A stretch of 40,283 nt of DNA from Saprospiraceae bacterium (GCA_029251525.1 JAQXDE010000060.1:1-40283), one strand, 5' to 3'. Positions 9,276-18,772 are shown, counted from the first letter of the stretch. A program made the numbers and translations. Notes: generated by a model not told the origin, from the sequence alone.

Positions 9276-9325
9276 AAAAAGAGGGTTTATTTAAATATAA
9301 GTTTTTTTTAATAAAAAATTAGATC

Positions 9326-9682
9326 ATGTCAAAAAATAAAAAATCTCAATCAGATTTTAACTTTGTCTTTTCAACAAATTCAGATTTTCAAGCTAGCAAT
9401 GATGAAGACTATACCGAAGATACACTGGAACCAAATCAACAAAAACTTCGAGTAATGATTGACCGAAAAAAGCGTAAAGGTAAGGAAGTGACACTTGTTG
9501 TTGGATTTGAAGGAAGTGAGGATGACTTAAAAAACTTAGGGAAATATTTGAAGTCTAAATGTGGAGTAGGAGGAAGTGTTAAAGACTATGAAATTATGGT
9601 TCAAGGAAATCAAAAAGAAAAAGTTATAAAACTATTGTTAGAAAAAGGATATTCTCAAACAAAAGGTGCAGGTGGAAATTAG
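9326..9682 (+). CDS. SUI1/YciH-family translation initiation factor
   Basis: A 118-aa protein with an SUI1 (eIF1-like) domain in residues 45-115: 'RKKRKGKEVTLVVGFEG' forms the first strand-loop-strand, and 'KCGVGGSVKDYEIMVQGNQ' is the highly conserved turn of the family (C-G-x-G-G-x-x-x-D/N). The C-terminal helix 'EKVIKLLLEKGY' completes the fold. The N-terminal 40 residues are polar and probably disordered. Bacterial YciH-type proteins bind the 30S subunit and influence initiation fidelity or repress translation under stress. It is the last gene of a three-gene same-strand run and is followed by a bidirectional terminator at 9876-9913. Confidence 0.92.
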   Translation: MSKNKKSQSDFNFVFSTNSDFQASNDEDYTEDTLEPNQQKLRVMIDRKKRKGKEVTLVVGFEGSEDDLKNLGKYLKSKCGVGGSVKDYEIMVQGNQKEKVIKLLLEKGYSQTKGAGGN

Positions 9683-9700
9683 TTAAACGGAAAACTTTAA

Positions 9701-9877
9701 ATAAAAGAAGTAATTGAGGAATTAGATTTTTTAGATACAGATGAATTATTACTTTAAATAGCTATATCCCAGTTATTAAATGGCAAATCTACTATAACAT
9801 TTTCTACTTTAATTGATGAGTCAACAAGAAAGCTAAATTTGAATACATTACAGATAATCAATATTATTTTTAGATAA
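9701..9877 (+). pseudogene. Possible short coding remnant with one in-frame stop
   Basis: One frame stays open across 9701-9877 apart from a single TAA at 9755. It encodes an acidic stretch including 'EVIEELDFLDTDELLL' and then 'ISQLLNGKSTITFSTLIDES'. There is no upstream start, because the preceding codon is TAA. It may be debris of a small gene between the SUI1 gene and the terminator, or chance in AT-rich DNA. Confidence 0.2.
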
Positions 9878-9913
9878 AAAAAGGATTTAACATCTCTGCT
9901 AAATCCTTTTTTT
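9876..9913. terminator. Bidirectional rho-independent terminator
   Basis: A perfect 14-bp stem joins AAAAAAAGGATTTA (9876-9889) to its complement (9900-9913) around a 10-nt loop, with seven T residues on each outgoing strand. It sits between the convergent SUI1 gene and the subtilisin gene and can serve both. Confidence 0.85.
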
Positions 9914-9940
9914 GGACTACTTACCTTGCTATTTTATAAT

Positions 9941-12900
9941 TTACTCAACAATCATCTTCAAAACTTTTACACCTAATTCACTTTTCACCTTAACAAATAA
10001 TACTCCTGCACTCCACTCACTTTTTTCTATTGGGAAAAATGAAACTCCAGTCAGACTTTTAGTTTGCCACTTTCCCATTATTCTTCCTTGGACATCAAAA
10101 ACTTGAATCATAATGTCTCGTTCAACCTCATCCTCAATTTTTAAATTGAAAATTCCATCGTTGGGGTTTGGAACAATTTGTAATTGCAATTGAGTGGTAA
10201 TATTTTCAGTACCAGTCACCATAACATTTAGTGATTCGGTGATAAATTCAGAATCACAAATATTCCCTACAGTTAAAGTTACAGTATATGTTCCTTGCTG
10301 CGCATAAGTTTTAAATGGATTTTCTTCTATACTTTGAGTATTATCCCCAAAATCCCAAAAATAAGTATCCTCCTCCTCTGATTCATTAGTAAATTGATAA
10401 CCCAATCCACTTTGATCCACACTGAAATCTGCGATTGGCACATCTAAAACAGTGATTGTTTGATAAAAAGTATCGACTCCTAAATCATTACTAACCACTA
10501 ATCTAACTTCCTTTTCTCCGGGAATAAAATAGAAAATGGAATCAGGACTTTGCCCAATATATACGGCTGAAGAAGCGCCTTGCCCAAACCACCAAGTGTA
10601 ACTAGAAAGTGCCGCGGTAGAAGTATTTTCAAAAAACATTTTTTCGCCAATACATATCTCTGTAACGTCAGTTTCGAACTCAGCAATTGGAGCCTCGAAG
10701 TTTAGAATATTAATATTATCTATTAACAGATTATTACAATTTCCGGTGGCATTGATAAATTTTATTTGAATTGTTTCCCCTATGTAATCAAGTAAAGAAA
10801 TAGCTTCCGCTCTCCAATCTGTTTGACTATTTGGGAACCAATTATAACCAGCAGTTCCACCAGTTATCAACTCTGATCCGAATTTCTTATAAATTTCTTC
10901 CTGAAAAACTTGTCCACATTCTGTATAAATCTCTACAATTAAAGTATCTGAGCAAATATTATCAAACCTAGCATATGCCAAATCAAAACTTAGAGTAGGA
11001 TTATCCGAATCTGTTAAATCATAAGGAACAGTAAATAATTCATCTCGTTGACCATTATTTTCATAGATCCGATTCGGAACCATAGCTGCATTATCTATCT
11101 CATCGGTGGCACCAATAATTCCACTTGCTTTCGTCCATCCAATTTCTCCATCAGGATTTGAACTAAACCAGTTAACAGGTGGAAATGCTAACTCATCGAA
11201 ACCTTCTACAATCGTAACATCCGGAACACCAAGATTCCCAATACTCACGATTATCGTTCGATTAAGTGTATCATTAAATCCAATTTCATCACCAGGAATA
11301 CTACTCCATGTTTTTAATTTATAGCTTCCAGAGTTAGTAAAAATCGCAGGCATAGTAAAAGTATAATCCGCAAACTCTCCAACCACAAGTGTATTGTTAT
11401 AACTTTCCGTTACTATTGCTTGATTATCTATCTGATAACTCAAAGTAAGTTCCGATTGGTCAGTTGAACTCGTATTATTTACTTCAACTGAAACGATTAA
11501 GTCAAATGCATCACATAAAGCATAAGCTGTTGACGATGGTGATAACAATTCAGTTGTTGCCACATCATTAACCAAATTACAATTCAATAATCCACCCTCA
11601 TACTTTACTGCGATTGCTCTTTTTCCCCGTAGATTATTATCTCCTTTTGCTCGCACAGAGAACCAATGATCTGATAAGGGATCCGTTATCGGAACATCAA
11701 ATGTAGTCAGATTGGTAGTACCAACTGAGTCCATAAACTTTTCACCTAGATAAAATACATCGTAGCCTGTTGCACCATCCACTGCATTCCATTTCACTTC
11801 CATAAAATCGTCTGAACAAAATGCCACCACTTCCAAACCATCTGGAATCTTACACATTGAAAAAGATTCATCGCTTTCATCTGAAAATCCATCACGGCTC
11901 ACTCTTACTTTCACTGAACCATGAATTTCATTCGGCAAATCCCATAAATACATTCTAATGTCACCACTTAAGGTTGTTATATTTTGCCACGAATTTCCTT
12001 CATCAGTTGTATAATCCAAAGAAAAATCTCCAGTTTGACCATATGCATCCCAACGAATCCTTTCCTGTTTAGATGGCTGAAAACCTTCTCCACCGATTGG
12101 ATACGTAACCGTAATTTCATCTGTGATTACTTCGTAAACCATATAGTACTCCTGCGGACCAAAAGGCACTTCAAAACCGTTTATATCAATTGTATATTCA
12201 CCTGCAATTGGATTATCAAAAACTACTTGCTCCACATTATTTAAATGATCTTCGCCATTGGTAGCCGGTAAATCCAAAAGGCTAGGATCTGCTGTATGAT
12301 CAAGTACCCATGGTAGCTTTGTTGAACCATCAGGTGCTGTTACTATCATATCTAAATCATTAATTAATGCTCTCCCTGTGCCAAGCATTGCTGATTGTTC
12401 ATTCCAATATATCATAACACGAACCTCCACAGCTCCTACAGGGATTGTCAAAGTATGTAAATTGTTTTCACCTTGCGAGATTTGAGATGACTCGTATCGT
12501 TCATCTTTCAATAGTTGATAAGCTCTATTTGCATTCAAATGTCCCCAACCAAATTTAAAATCTGGCCCTATATTCCCTAGATCATTGGCAGTATTCAAAA
12601 TCGTAGCCTTAATTAAAGCTGCAGTTGCCGTTTGACCACCATTCAATTCTCGATACCCTTGGTGTAATTGAGCTGAAACTCCTGCTACCCCTGGTGCTGC
12701 TCCTGATGTTCCACCAAATGAATCGTACTCATTAAATGGGTCGGTTGAGTTTTGATCCTGCCCATTGGCAGTGATATCAGGTTTGATTCGACCATCGTGT
12801 GCTGGCCCTCGACTACTTGAAGCAACCAATTCTGCGTTTTCATAAACATTAGCAGTTGCCAAAACATTTTTCCCTTGTTTGTGGCCACCTGTGATATTCC

Positions 12901-14044
12901 CCCACTGATTTCCCGCTCCATAGCCACAATTTTGATTATTAGAATTACCTGCAGAAAAGACATGAAGAAAATTTGGATTTTCAAATATATGTCTATCAAT
13001 AATTTGTGTAATTGCAGTATATCCAGCGTTGCAACCATTACTGTATGAAGAATTGACAACTAACACTCCTTCATTTTGATGCATATCAAGCGAAATTAAA
13101 TTCTCCTCAAAGTCATCATAATAGGCAATTACATGCATATCAGAACCAGAGGCCATTCCTTTCATATCTGGATCTAAGTTTCCTGCCCCAGCAAAAATCC
13201 CAGCAACACCATCAGAGTGATTGGAAGGACCATCAATAGTAAGGTTGTGAAAATTTCTTCCTTCAAAATCAATATGTGGCCCAACTATTCCATCATCTCG
13301 AACCATCACTCCTACTCCAGTTCCATTAATATTCAATCCACCATTATATTCTGTACTCAACATATTTGCTCTGTGTAGACTACGTCCTTTACGATCTTCC
13401 GGTTCTCCTAACTCAGGTGCGATTATAATAAATGAAACATAAGGTAATTGGGAGAATTTATCGATTTCATCTATTCTAATTTGAATTTTAATTATGTTGG
13501 AGCTGGACATTTGCTTAACAATTTTTGCATTTGTCTCTCTTATCCTTTCCTTAGCCAGTTGGAAAGGAATATTTTTAAAAAAACGTAACAACACATTTAT
13601 ATTTTCCCCTTGAACGGAGGTATGAGATAATTTCAAATCGGTTAAAGACTTATCAATTTTCATTGATCCATCCATTCGGATAATAGAACGAATATTTTTA
13701 TTTTTTAAATGCGCCTTATTTAGTGTTAGAGGAATTGAAACAATGAATGCCTTATGGGGGAAATAATCCAAAAATTTAATTCCCAAATTCTCTAACTCTG
13801 CTTTTTCTCGGTTAGTAGGAACTTGGAAAAACTGTAGTATCCGATGATACTCTCCTTCAAATATCTCATCCAGTTGAACATCATCACTGATTAAGAAATT
13901 TTCAAAATTTTCAGGAATCCAACGTTCCCCGCCCTGTAAAATCAACCTCTGATTAGCCGAGAATGATTGGGCAAACATGTTCCCAACGAGAAACTGCAAT
14001 GACAATGTTACCAAAAAAGTAAAAAGAGCTAATTTTTTTTTCAT
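9941..14044 (-). CDS. Giant secreted subtilisin-like (S8) serine protease with T9SS sorting domain
   Basis: Secreted peptidase of about 1367 aa. I start it at the ATG at 14044, which puts the signal peptide ('MKKKLALFTFLVTLSLQF', cleavage after 'MFAQ') at the very N-terminus; an ATG nine codons upstream (14071) is the alternative. A propeptide-like region runs to about residue 225. The S8 domain follows with Asp250 ('VRDDG'), His276 ('NHSDGVAG'), oxyanion Asn367 ('FSAGNSNN') and Ser447 ('GGTSGAAPGVAG'), so the triad is complete, though the residues around His and Ser differ from the common HGT and GTSMA. Beyond it are Ig/FN3-like modules, a CARDB-like module, a choice-of-anchor-J-type region, a PKD domain containing 'YFWDFGDNTQS', and a type-A T9SS C-terminal domain beginning 'IVPNPNDGIFNL'. 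It would be exported by Sec, crossed to the surface by T9SS and probably cleaved there. Confidence 0.93.
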   Translation of the reverse strand: MKKKLALFTFLVTLSLQFLVGNMFAQSFSANQRLILQGGERWIPENFENFLISDDVQLDEIFEGEYHRILQFFQVPTNREKAELENLGIKFLDYFPHKAFIVSIPLTLNKAHLKNKNIRSIIRMDGSMKIDKSLTDLKLSHTSVQGENINVLLRFFKNIPFQLAKERIRETNAKIVKQMSSSNIIKIQIRIDEIDKFSQLPYVSFIIIAPELGEPEDRKGRSLHRANMLSTEYNGGLNINGTGVGVMVRDDGIVGPHIDFEGRNFHNLTIDGPSNHSDGVAGIFAGAGNLDPDMKGMASGSDMHVIAYYDDFEENLISLDMHQNEGVLVVNSSYSNGCNAGYTAITQIIDRHIFENPNFLHVFSAGNSNNQNCGYGAGNQWGNITGGHKQGKNVLATANVYENAELVASSSRGPAHDGRIKPDITANGQDQNSTDPFNEYDSFGGTSGAAPGVAGVSAQLHQGYRELNGGQTATAALIKATILNTANDLGNIGPDFKFGWGHLNANRAYQLLKDERYESSQISQGENNLHTLTIPVGAVEVRVMIYWNEQSAMLGTGRALINDLDMIVTAPDGSTKLPWVLDHTADPSLLDLPATNGEDHLNNVEQVVFDNPIAGEYTIDINGFEVPFGPQEYYMVYEVITDEITVTYPIGGEGFQPSKQERIRWDAYGQTGDFSLDYTTDEGNSWQNITTLSGDIRMYLWDLPNEIHGSVKVRVSRDGFSDESDESFSMCKIPDGLEVVAFCSDDFMEVKWNAVDGATGYDVFYLGEKFMDSVGTTNLTTFDVPITDPLSDHWFSVRAKGDNNLRGKRAIAVKYEGGLLNCNLVNDVATTELLSPSSTAYALCDAFDLIVSVEVNNTSSTDQSELTLSYQIDNQAIVTESYNNTLVVGEFADYTFTMPAIFTNSGSYKLKTWSSIPGDEIGFNDTLNRTIIVSIGNLGVPDVTIVEGFDELAFPPVNWFSSNPDGEIGWTKASGIIGATDEIDNAAMVPNRIYENNGQRDELFTVPYDLTDSDNPTLSFDLAYARFDNICSDTLIVEIYTECGQVFQEEIYKKFGSELITGGTAGYNWFPNSQTDWRAEAISLLDYIGETIQIKFINATGNCNNLLIDNINILNFEAPIAEFETDVTEICIGEKMFFENTSTAALSSYTWWFGQGASSAVYIGQSPDSIFYFIPGEKEVRLVVSNDLGVDTFYQTITVLDVPIADFSVDQSGLGYQFTNESEEEDTYFWDFGDNTQSIEENPFKTYAQQGTYTVTLTVGNICDSEFITESLNVMVTGTENITTQLQLQIVPNPNDGIFNLKIEDEVERDIMIQVFDVQGRIMGKWQTKSLTGVSFFPIEKSEWSAGVLFVKVKSELGVKVLKMIVE

Positions 14045-14189
14045 ATTTATTAAGTTGATATTAATTTCCACAGTTCATTACAAAATATAATTAGTTTGAT
14101 AGAAGAGATTCCATTAAAATTTATTCTTTTACGGAATAGACAAACCTACCTTTTAATTTTATAATTATTAAATAATTGTCACAGTTCTA

Positions 14190-15530
14190 TTAATTTTCTG
14201 CTTTTGCTAACCCTACTTTAAAAGCCTGTAGACACCTCTCTCTTGCCTCCTTGTGATCAACAATTCGCTCCGAGTATTCATCTGTTCCATATTCAGGCAC
14301 CCACTTCTTTATATATTTCATTTCCTTATCAAACTTAACCTGCTGGCTGTCAGGGTTAAATATACGAAAATAAGGAGCTGCATCAGTTCCACATCCTGCT
14401 GCCCACTGCCAACCTCCGTTATTACTTGCAAGGTCATAATCCAATAGTTTTTGGGCAAAATAAGCTTCTCCCCATCTCCAGTCAGTCAATAAGTGCTTAG
14501 TCAAAAAGCTGGCGACTATCATTCGAACCCGATTATGCATAAATCCAGTTTTATTCAATTCTCGCATACCTGCATCGACGATATGATACCCAGTCTTCCC
14601 TTCACACCATTTTTGAAAATGGTCTTCATTATTTACCCATTCAATATAGTCGTACTTAGCTCTAAATGGATTATTGACAACATGTGGAAAATTAGACATA
14701 ATCATCGCATAGAAATCTCTCCAAATTAATTCACTTAAAAATGTTGCGTTAATCTGTTGCGCTGCTCTGGCTTTTTCACGAATACTAATGGTCCCAAATC
14801 GAAAATGAATTCCTAATCTTGAAGTGCCATTGATGGATGGAAAATTCCTATTTGTATCATATTTTTTAATTAATCCTTGTTTGACAGTATTACTGGGAAT
14901 TACAATTTTAGATTTTTTAAAACCCATGAATTCCATGGAAGGAATCTCATATGAAGAGATTGCATGAAAATTATTAAAATACTTTTCAGTAGGATATGGT
15001 TTAAAAAAGTAAGAGATAGGATATCCCTCTTCAGTTCTTGACATTCTAGTTTCTAACATTGCCTTCCAAACTCGACTGTAGGGAGTAAAAACTGTATATG
15101 GTAACCCATCTTTTTTTACAACCTCCTTTTTCTCAAAAACTACATGATCTTTATAACTATGAAAAGAAATATTATTTTTACTTAACAATACTTTTACATA
15201 TTCATCTCGTTCCAAAGCGTAAGGCTCATAATCATGATTGGTATAAACATTAGCAATGTTGTATTCCTTTATAATTGTTTCCCAAACCTCTTCAGGTTTC
15301 CCGTACTTCACCAAAAGAGAGCTGCCCTTCTCCTCCAACTTCATTTTTAAGTCTAATAAAGTATCGTGAATGAACTGGACTCTAGCATCCTTTTTATTTT
15401 CTAAATCATCTAAAATATTTTTATCAAAAATAAATATAGGTAATACAGGCTTATCACTTTTTAGAGCATGATATAATCCTGCATTGTCATTTAATCGAAG
15501 ATCTCTTCGAAACCAAAAGATATTGATCAT
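14190..15530 (-). CDS. phrB: Deoxyribodipyrimidine photolyase
   Basis: Light-driven repair of cyclobutane pyrimidine dimers using FAD. The 446-aa protein begins with the N-terminal antenna/Rossmann domain signature 'NIFWFRRDLRLNDNAGL' (residues 3-19). The C-terminal FAD-binding helical domain shows 'SELIWRDFYAMIM', 'DAGMRELNKTGFMHNRVRM', and the class I signature 'NGGWQWAAGCGTDAAPYFR' (from about residue 371). The Trp-rich electron-transfer segment is intact. Length is that of standard CPD photolyases (420-480 aa). CPD versus (6-4) specificity or cryptochrome function cannot be settled by eye, but the 'WAAGCGTDAAP' block is typical of bacterial CPD photolyases. It lies between two secreted peptidase genes with no functional link evident. 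Confidence 0.93.
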   Translation of the reverse strand: MINIFWFRRDLRLNDNAGLYHALKSDKPVLPIFIFDKNILDDLENKKDARVQFIHDTLLDLKMKLEEKGSSLLVKYGKPEEVWETIIKEYNIANVYTNHDYEPYALERDEYVKVLLSKNNISFHSYKDHVVFEKKEVVKKDGLPYTVFTPYSRVWKAMLETRMSRTEEGYPISYFFKPYPTEKYFNNFHAISSYEIPSMEFMGFKKSKIVIPSNTVKQGLIKKYDTNRNFPSINGTSRLGIHFRFGTISIREKARAAQQINATFLSELIWRDFYAMIMSNFPHVVNNPFRAKYDYIEWVNNEDHFQKWCEGKTGYHIVDAGMRELNKTGFMHNRVRMIVASFLTKHLLTDWRWGEAYFAQKLLDYDLASNNGGWQWAAGCGTDAAPYFRIFNPDSQQVKFDKEMKYIKKWVPEYGTDEYSERIVDHKEARERCLQAFKVGLAKAEN

Positions 15531-15608
15531 CTTACATTAAAATTAGTGGTCATTTAATTTATTTCAAAAATTTAACAACTAATTTTACACTATGTTTAAA
15601 GTTACTAA

Positions 15609-16946
15609 TCACTCAGCCGAAACTTCAATTGGATTTTCTATCTCAGTAATTTTTGCATCATTAATCATCACTACCTCTCCCTTCATTTTCTTTGATTTCC
15701 ATACTTCTATTCCTTTCCAACTTTTGCCACAATCGTTTTCAAGTGTTGCTCCATCAAGGATTAATTTTGCTTGAGATTTAACAATGATTCTTCCATTTGG
15801 AGGAATTGAAACCCTACATCGAATAGTCAAAGATCCACCATCTTCTATAATTATATCTCCTTCCAAGTCTTTTGCACTATTCCAATTTATATCCTCTCCT
15901 TTTTGAATCCTTATAGTCTTTGATGTATCGTAATGACACCATGTTTTTTTTAGAAGCGAACGAACTCGGTACTTTTTATTCGATAAATTATAGTGAACTG
16001 TGGCTATTTGGCAAGGTGTCCAGGCACCTGCATGGGCATTGTAATCCATGATATTATTGGATACTAGAGAATCACAGTCTGAACCATTTTGTGTGTAATT
16101 CCAGCAATTAGAATGTGCAGGTGTATCATCACATCCGTCATTTCTTCCCCAACTATGTCTTAAACCAAGACAGTGACCTAATTCGTGATTTAATAATCGT
16201 TGTGAGTTCCAATGATCTAAAAATGGAATTTCTTCAGCTGTTTCCCATTTCGTCGCATCCATAAAATAATACCACGATGCGATTTTAGTCCATTTTCCAA
16301 AAGCTACACCGTTAGATGACATCTTATAAGTTTTGGAAGCCACACTATCTACATGAAACCCCATCAAAAAAATATTCATTATTGAGTCTTTTTTAATTCC
16401 ATATTTTTTATAAACATCTTTAGAATAAATATTGGAATTAGCTCCGTAATTAGTCATATGATACAATTCATCGTCATCATGAAAATATATTCCATCATCA
16501 TTTGGAACACCTGTATTTGGGGTTAACTCAAATCTGTAACACATCGGAAGATTTGGAATTTCATTTTTTAATGGTAAAAACATTTTAGCATTTTGCTGTA
16601 ATTTTTGATTAGTGGATTGTAATATTTTTTTTACGTAGATACGACCTTGGTTTTTATCTGGAAAGTTTCCCTCACCATTTCCATTTCTCATTATATGAAA
16701 ATTCACTCGTATTGTTTTGATTGGTGTATGATCCAAATGTTCCGGATTTGGAACATAATTCATTTTGGATCTACAGGCTGATCTTTTAGTTCCTTGATTA
16801 GGAAGTCCTGTTAGGGTTATATCATCATACTCTGCAGGAATAGGAACAAGTTTCTTTAAAAAAACTTTCTCTACTTTTCGACCACAAGAATAAAGTATTA
16901 CACCACTTGCAAGCGTAAATATGAATAAGCATAAATATTTAGTCAT
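15609..16946 (-). CDS. Lipoprotein zinc metallopeptidase (M43/pappalysin-like zincin) with beta-helix-like tail
   Basis: Extracytoplasmic metallopeptidase of 445 aa. I choose the ATG at 16946 because it starts a canonical lipoprotein signal, 'MTKYLCLFIFTLASG' followed by lipobox 'LYSC' (Cys21); an upstream in-frame ATG at 17009 would bury that signal. The zincin motif H254-E-L-G-H258-x5-H264 ('HELGHCLGLRH') is complete and is followed by 'DDTPAHSNCW' and the Met-turn-like 'NNIMDYNAHAGAW', as in M43 peptidases. Cysteines around these motifs suggest disulfides. After about residue 360 the protein changes to short repeated strands ('GGSLTIRCRVSIPPNGRI', 'SWKGIEVWKSKKM') like the beta-helix region of long Bacteroidota T9SS proteins, but it stops early and has no sorting domain, agreeing with lipid anchoring instead. 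Substrate unknown. Confidence 0.87.
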   Translation of the reverse strand: MTKYLCLFIFTLASGVILYSCGRKVEKVFLKKLVPIPAEYDDITLTGLPNQGTKRSACRSKMNYVPNPEHLDHTPIKTIRVNFHIMRNGNGEGNFPDKNQGRIYVKKILQSTNQKLQQNAKMFLPLKNEIPNLPMCYRFELTPNTGVPNDDGIYFHDDDELYHMTNYGANSNIYSKDVYKKYGIKKDSIMNIFLMGFHVDSVASKTYKMSSNGVAFGKWTKIASWYYFMDATKWETAEEIPFLDHWNSQRLLNHELGHCLGLRHSWGRNDGCDDTPAHSNCWNYTQNGSDCDSLVSNNIMDYNAHAGAWTPCQIATVHYNLSNKKYRVRSLLKKTWCHYDTSKTIRIQKGEDINWNSAKDLEGDIIIEDGGSLTIRCRVSIPPNGRIIVKSQAKLILDGATLENDCGKSWKGIEVWKSKKMKGEVVMINDAKITEIENPIEVSAE

Positions 16947-17090
16947 TTTTTTTATTTGATGGTTAACTTTAAACTTAGGATATATGAATAGATACTTTGC
17001 GCAGGTCATTTTAGGTATCTAAATGTTTTTTGATTTTTAAAATAAAATATTAAGATGGTATAATTTTCTTTAGAAATTTGATTAAAATCT

Positions 17091-17098
17091 TATTTTTG
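17091..17098 (+). promoter_or_regulatory. Candidate -7 promoter element (TATTTTTG) for the TPR lipoprotein gene
   Basis: Exact TAnnTTTG match ending 20 bp before the ATG at 17119, predicting a very short leader of about 13 nt. No TTG occurs at the standard -33 spacing. Confidence 0.45.
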
Positions 17099-17118
17099 TA
17101 AAAAATAAAATATCAAAA

Positions 17119-17967
17119 ATGAAAAAAATTATTCCTTTTTTAATCCTGACTTTCATTTTAAGTTGTAGCAACGTTGATATCTCTAGTAAAATTGCTGAAT
17201 TGGAAGCAGCCCACGCTGAAACTCCTACCTCAGAAATCAAAGAAAAATTACTAGCAAGTTATACAACTTATCTGAACGAATTAAAAGATGATGCAAATTC
17301 TTACTCACAATACTCCCATAAAAAGGCGATGATTGAGATAGATTTAAATCAATATGAAAATGCCAACCTTACCCTAACCTCCGCAATCCAATTTCATCCA
17401 ACTGGGACAAGCACAAATAAAAACATCGGATTACTAAGTAGTATATTAGTCAACCAATTATATTCTTCTGACTTCGAATCTGCAATTAATGATTTTAAGA
17501 CACTATACCCTGATCCTACAAATGTAAAAAGTACTCTTTCTCCTATTATTGAAAGTTTGGGTAAAACGATGTTGGATGAAAAAACAGGAAGCTGGAATCG
17601 CATAGAAATGAGAGATTTCATTAGCTTGTCTAGGATTCAAGCTGGCATTGTCAAAAATGATAATGATGTTCAAAAATCGCTTCTCAATGCTGCTAATATG
17701 TCAATCGCAACCAAAGATTATGATCAGGCTTTAGCGATTTATGATTACGTTTTATCAAATTCTGATGCTTTTTCAAAAGCACCCACTGCTTTATTTTTAA
17801 AAGGTTTCACTTACGATGAACATTTAAAAGATTTTGATAAAGCCAAAAAATACTACACTGAATTTTTAGAAAAATACCCGAAAGATGGATATACTGAAAG
17901 TGTAAAAGCTTCTTTAAAAAATTTAGGTAAAACAGCGGAGGAAATTATTCAATCGTTTGAAAAATAA
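17119..17967 (+). CDS. TPR-repeat lipoprotein
   Basis: A 282-aa lipoprotein: signal 'MKKIIPFLILTFIL' with lipobox 'LSCS' (Cys16). The remainder is helical with tetratricopeptide-type repeats. The clearest are around 'KKAMIEIDLNQYENANLTLT' and, at the C-terminus, 'MSIATKDYDQALAIYDYVL' and 'LKDFDKAKKYYTEFLEKYP', the last resembling YfgC/Tol-Pal YbgF-type TPRs. It is probably anchored in the periplasm or outer membrane as a scaffold or assembly factor. The gene is monocistronic: it is preceded by its own promoter element and followed by a strong terminator at 17997-18034. Confidence 0.85.
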   Translation: MKKIIPFLILTFILSCSNVDISSKIAELEAAHAETPTSEIKEKLLASYTTYLNELKDDANSYSQYSHKKAMIEIDLNQYENANLTLTSAIQFHPTGTSTNKNIGLLSSILVNQLYSSDFESAINDFKTLYPDPTNVKSTLSPIIESLGKTMLDEKTGSWNRIEMRDFISLSRIQAGIVKNDNDVQKSLLNAANMSIATKDYDQALAIYDYVLSNSDAFSKAPTALFLKGFTYDEHLKDFDKAKKYYTEFLEKYPKDGYTESVKASLKNLGKTAEEIIQSFEK

Positions 17968-17996
17968 AAAATTGAGAAAAAATATTATTAAAAATA

Positions 17997-18034
17997 AAAA
18001 ACGCACCTTGAAATTAACCTCAAGGTGCGTTTTT
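17997..18034. terminator. Strong rho-independent terminator, probably bidirectional
   Basis: ACGCACCTTGA (18001-18011) pairs perfectly with 18020-18030 around an 8-nt loop, flanked by A4 and T4 that extend the stem to 15 bp. It lies between the convergent TPR lipoprotein and Spo0M-like genes. Confidence 0.85.
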
Positions 18035-18128
18035 ACTAAATTATTGTCATTAGTGAACTAAGATTAATTTTTCAATTCCTAAAAAAATTACAAAAATTAG
18101 TTTCAGTTTCAAACTAAAGCAAAAATAA

Positions 18129-18593
18129 TTAGGACCATTTCAGATCAGCCTTAACAAAAGGATCCAAAGCAACTCCTTCCACCTTTGCGGTACCTTCCAC
18201 TCTAAAGGTAGAGTTCACTCCGCTCGCCCATTTTGCTGCTTTTATTATCCCCCCTAAAATAATATTTTTATCTTCCATCTCATCCATTTCTGATTTCACA
18301 ATTTTAAAAGGAATTGAGAAATCAATTTCAACTAATTCACCTACAGGAATGAGAAAGGGATTAGTTAAATCTATTTCTCCGATAGTATACTCATCAACCA
18401 ATCTACTCTTCTGACGACCACGACTGTATTTTTCAATTAATTTCAAATTGATGCTTAATACTTTTTGTTCATTCATACTGCGAAATCGAACCTTACCAAC
18501 AATATTTCCCGCAGATTCAAAAATTTCTCTAGGTAAAACCAATTCTATTTTTGCTCCTTCGATACCGAGCCATTTTTTCACTTTTCCAAACAT
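18129..18593 (-). CDS. Spo0M-like (SpoOM/arrestin-fold) protein
   Basis: A 154-aa protein matching the N-terminal half of the SpoOM family: 'MFGKVKKWLGIEGAKIELVL' is the signature opening, followed by beta strands such as 'GNIVGKVRFRS' and 'VLSINLKLIEKYSRG'. The family has an arrestin-like beta-sandwich. Bacillus Spo0M, about 258 aa, affects sporulation and the cytoskeleton; this protein ends after the first sandwich, so it is a short form. There is no signal peptide. No sporulation is expected in this lineage, so the role is unknown. It is a single gene on the minus strand, with 179 bp separating it from the next gene upstream. Confidence 0.8.
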   Translation of the reverse strand: MFGKVKKWLGIEGAKIELVLPREIFESAGNIVGKVRFRSMNEQKVLSINLKLIEKYSRGRQKSRLVDEYTIGEIDLTNPFLIPVGELVEIDFSIPFKIVKSEMDEMEDKNIILGGIIKAAKWASGVNSTFRVEGTAKVEGVALDPFVKADLKWS

Positions 18594-18772
18594 ATTATTT
18601 CTAAGATTTAATGTTTCGATAAAATAGGCTTTTTGATTTTGATCTTATCCTTTTTTCTATAAAGATTGATTTTTAGAAGACGAAGTTGATTGGTATCTTT
18701 TTATATTTATGAAGTATTTAAAAATCAGAATTCATAAATTCCCAATTACTTTTAACAGTATAATCAACCATA

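Noticed and set aside
12685-13059. Independent minus-strand gene of 124 aa inside the subtilisin gene
   Set aside because: It is a shifted-frame reading of the S8 catalytic domain with unnatural His/Gln-rich composition.
14500-14560. tRNA-like TTCGAACCC segment
   Set aside because: It lies inside the photolyase gene and lacks the other arms of a tRNA.
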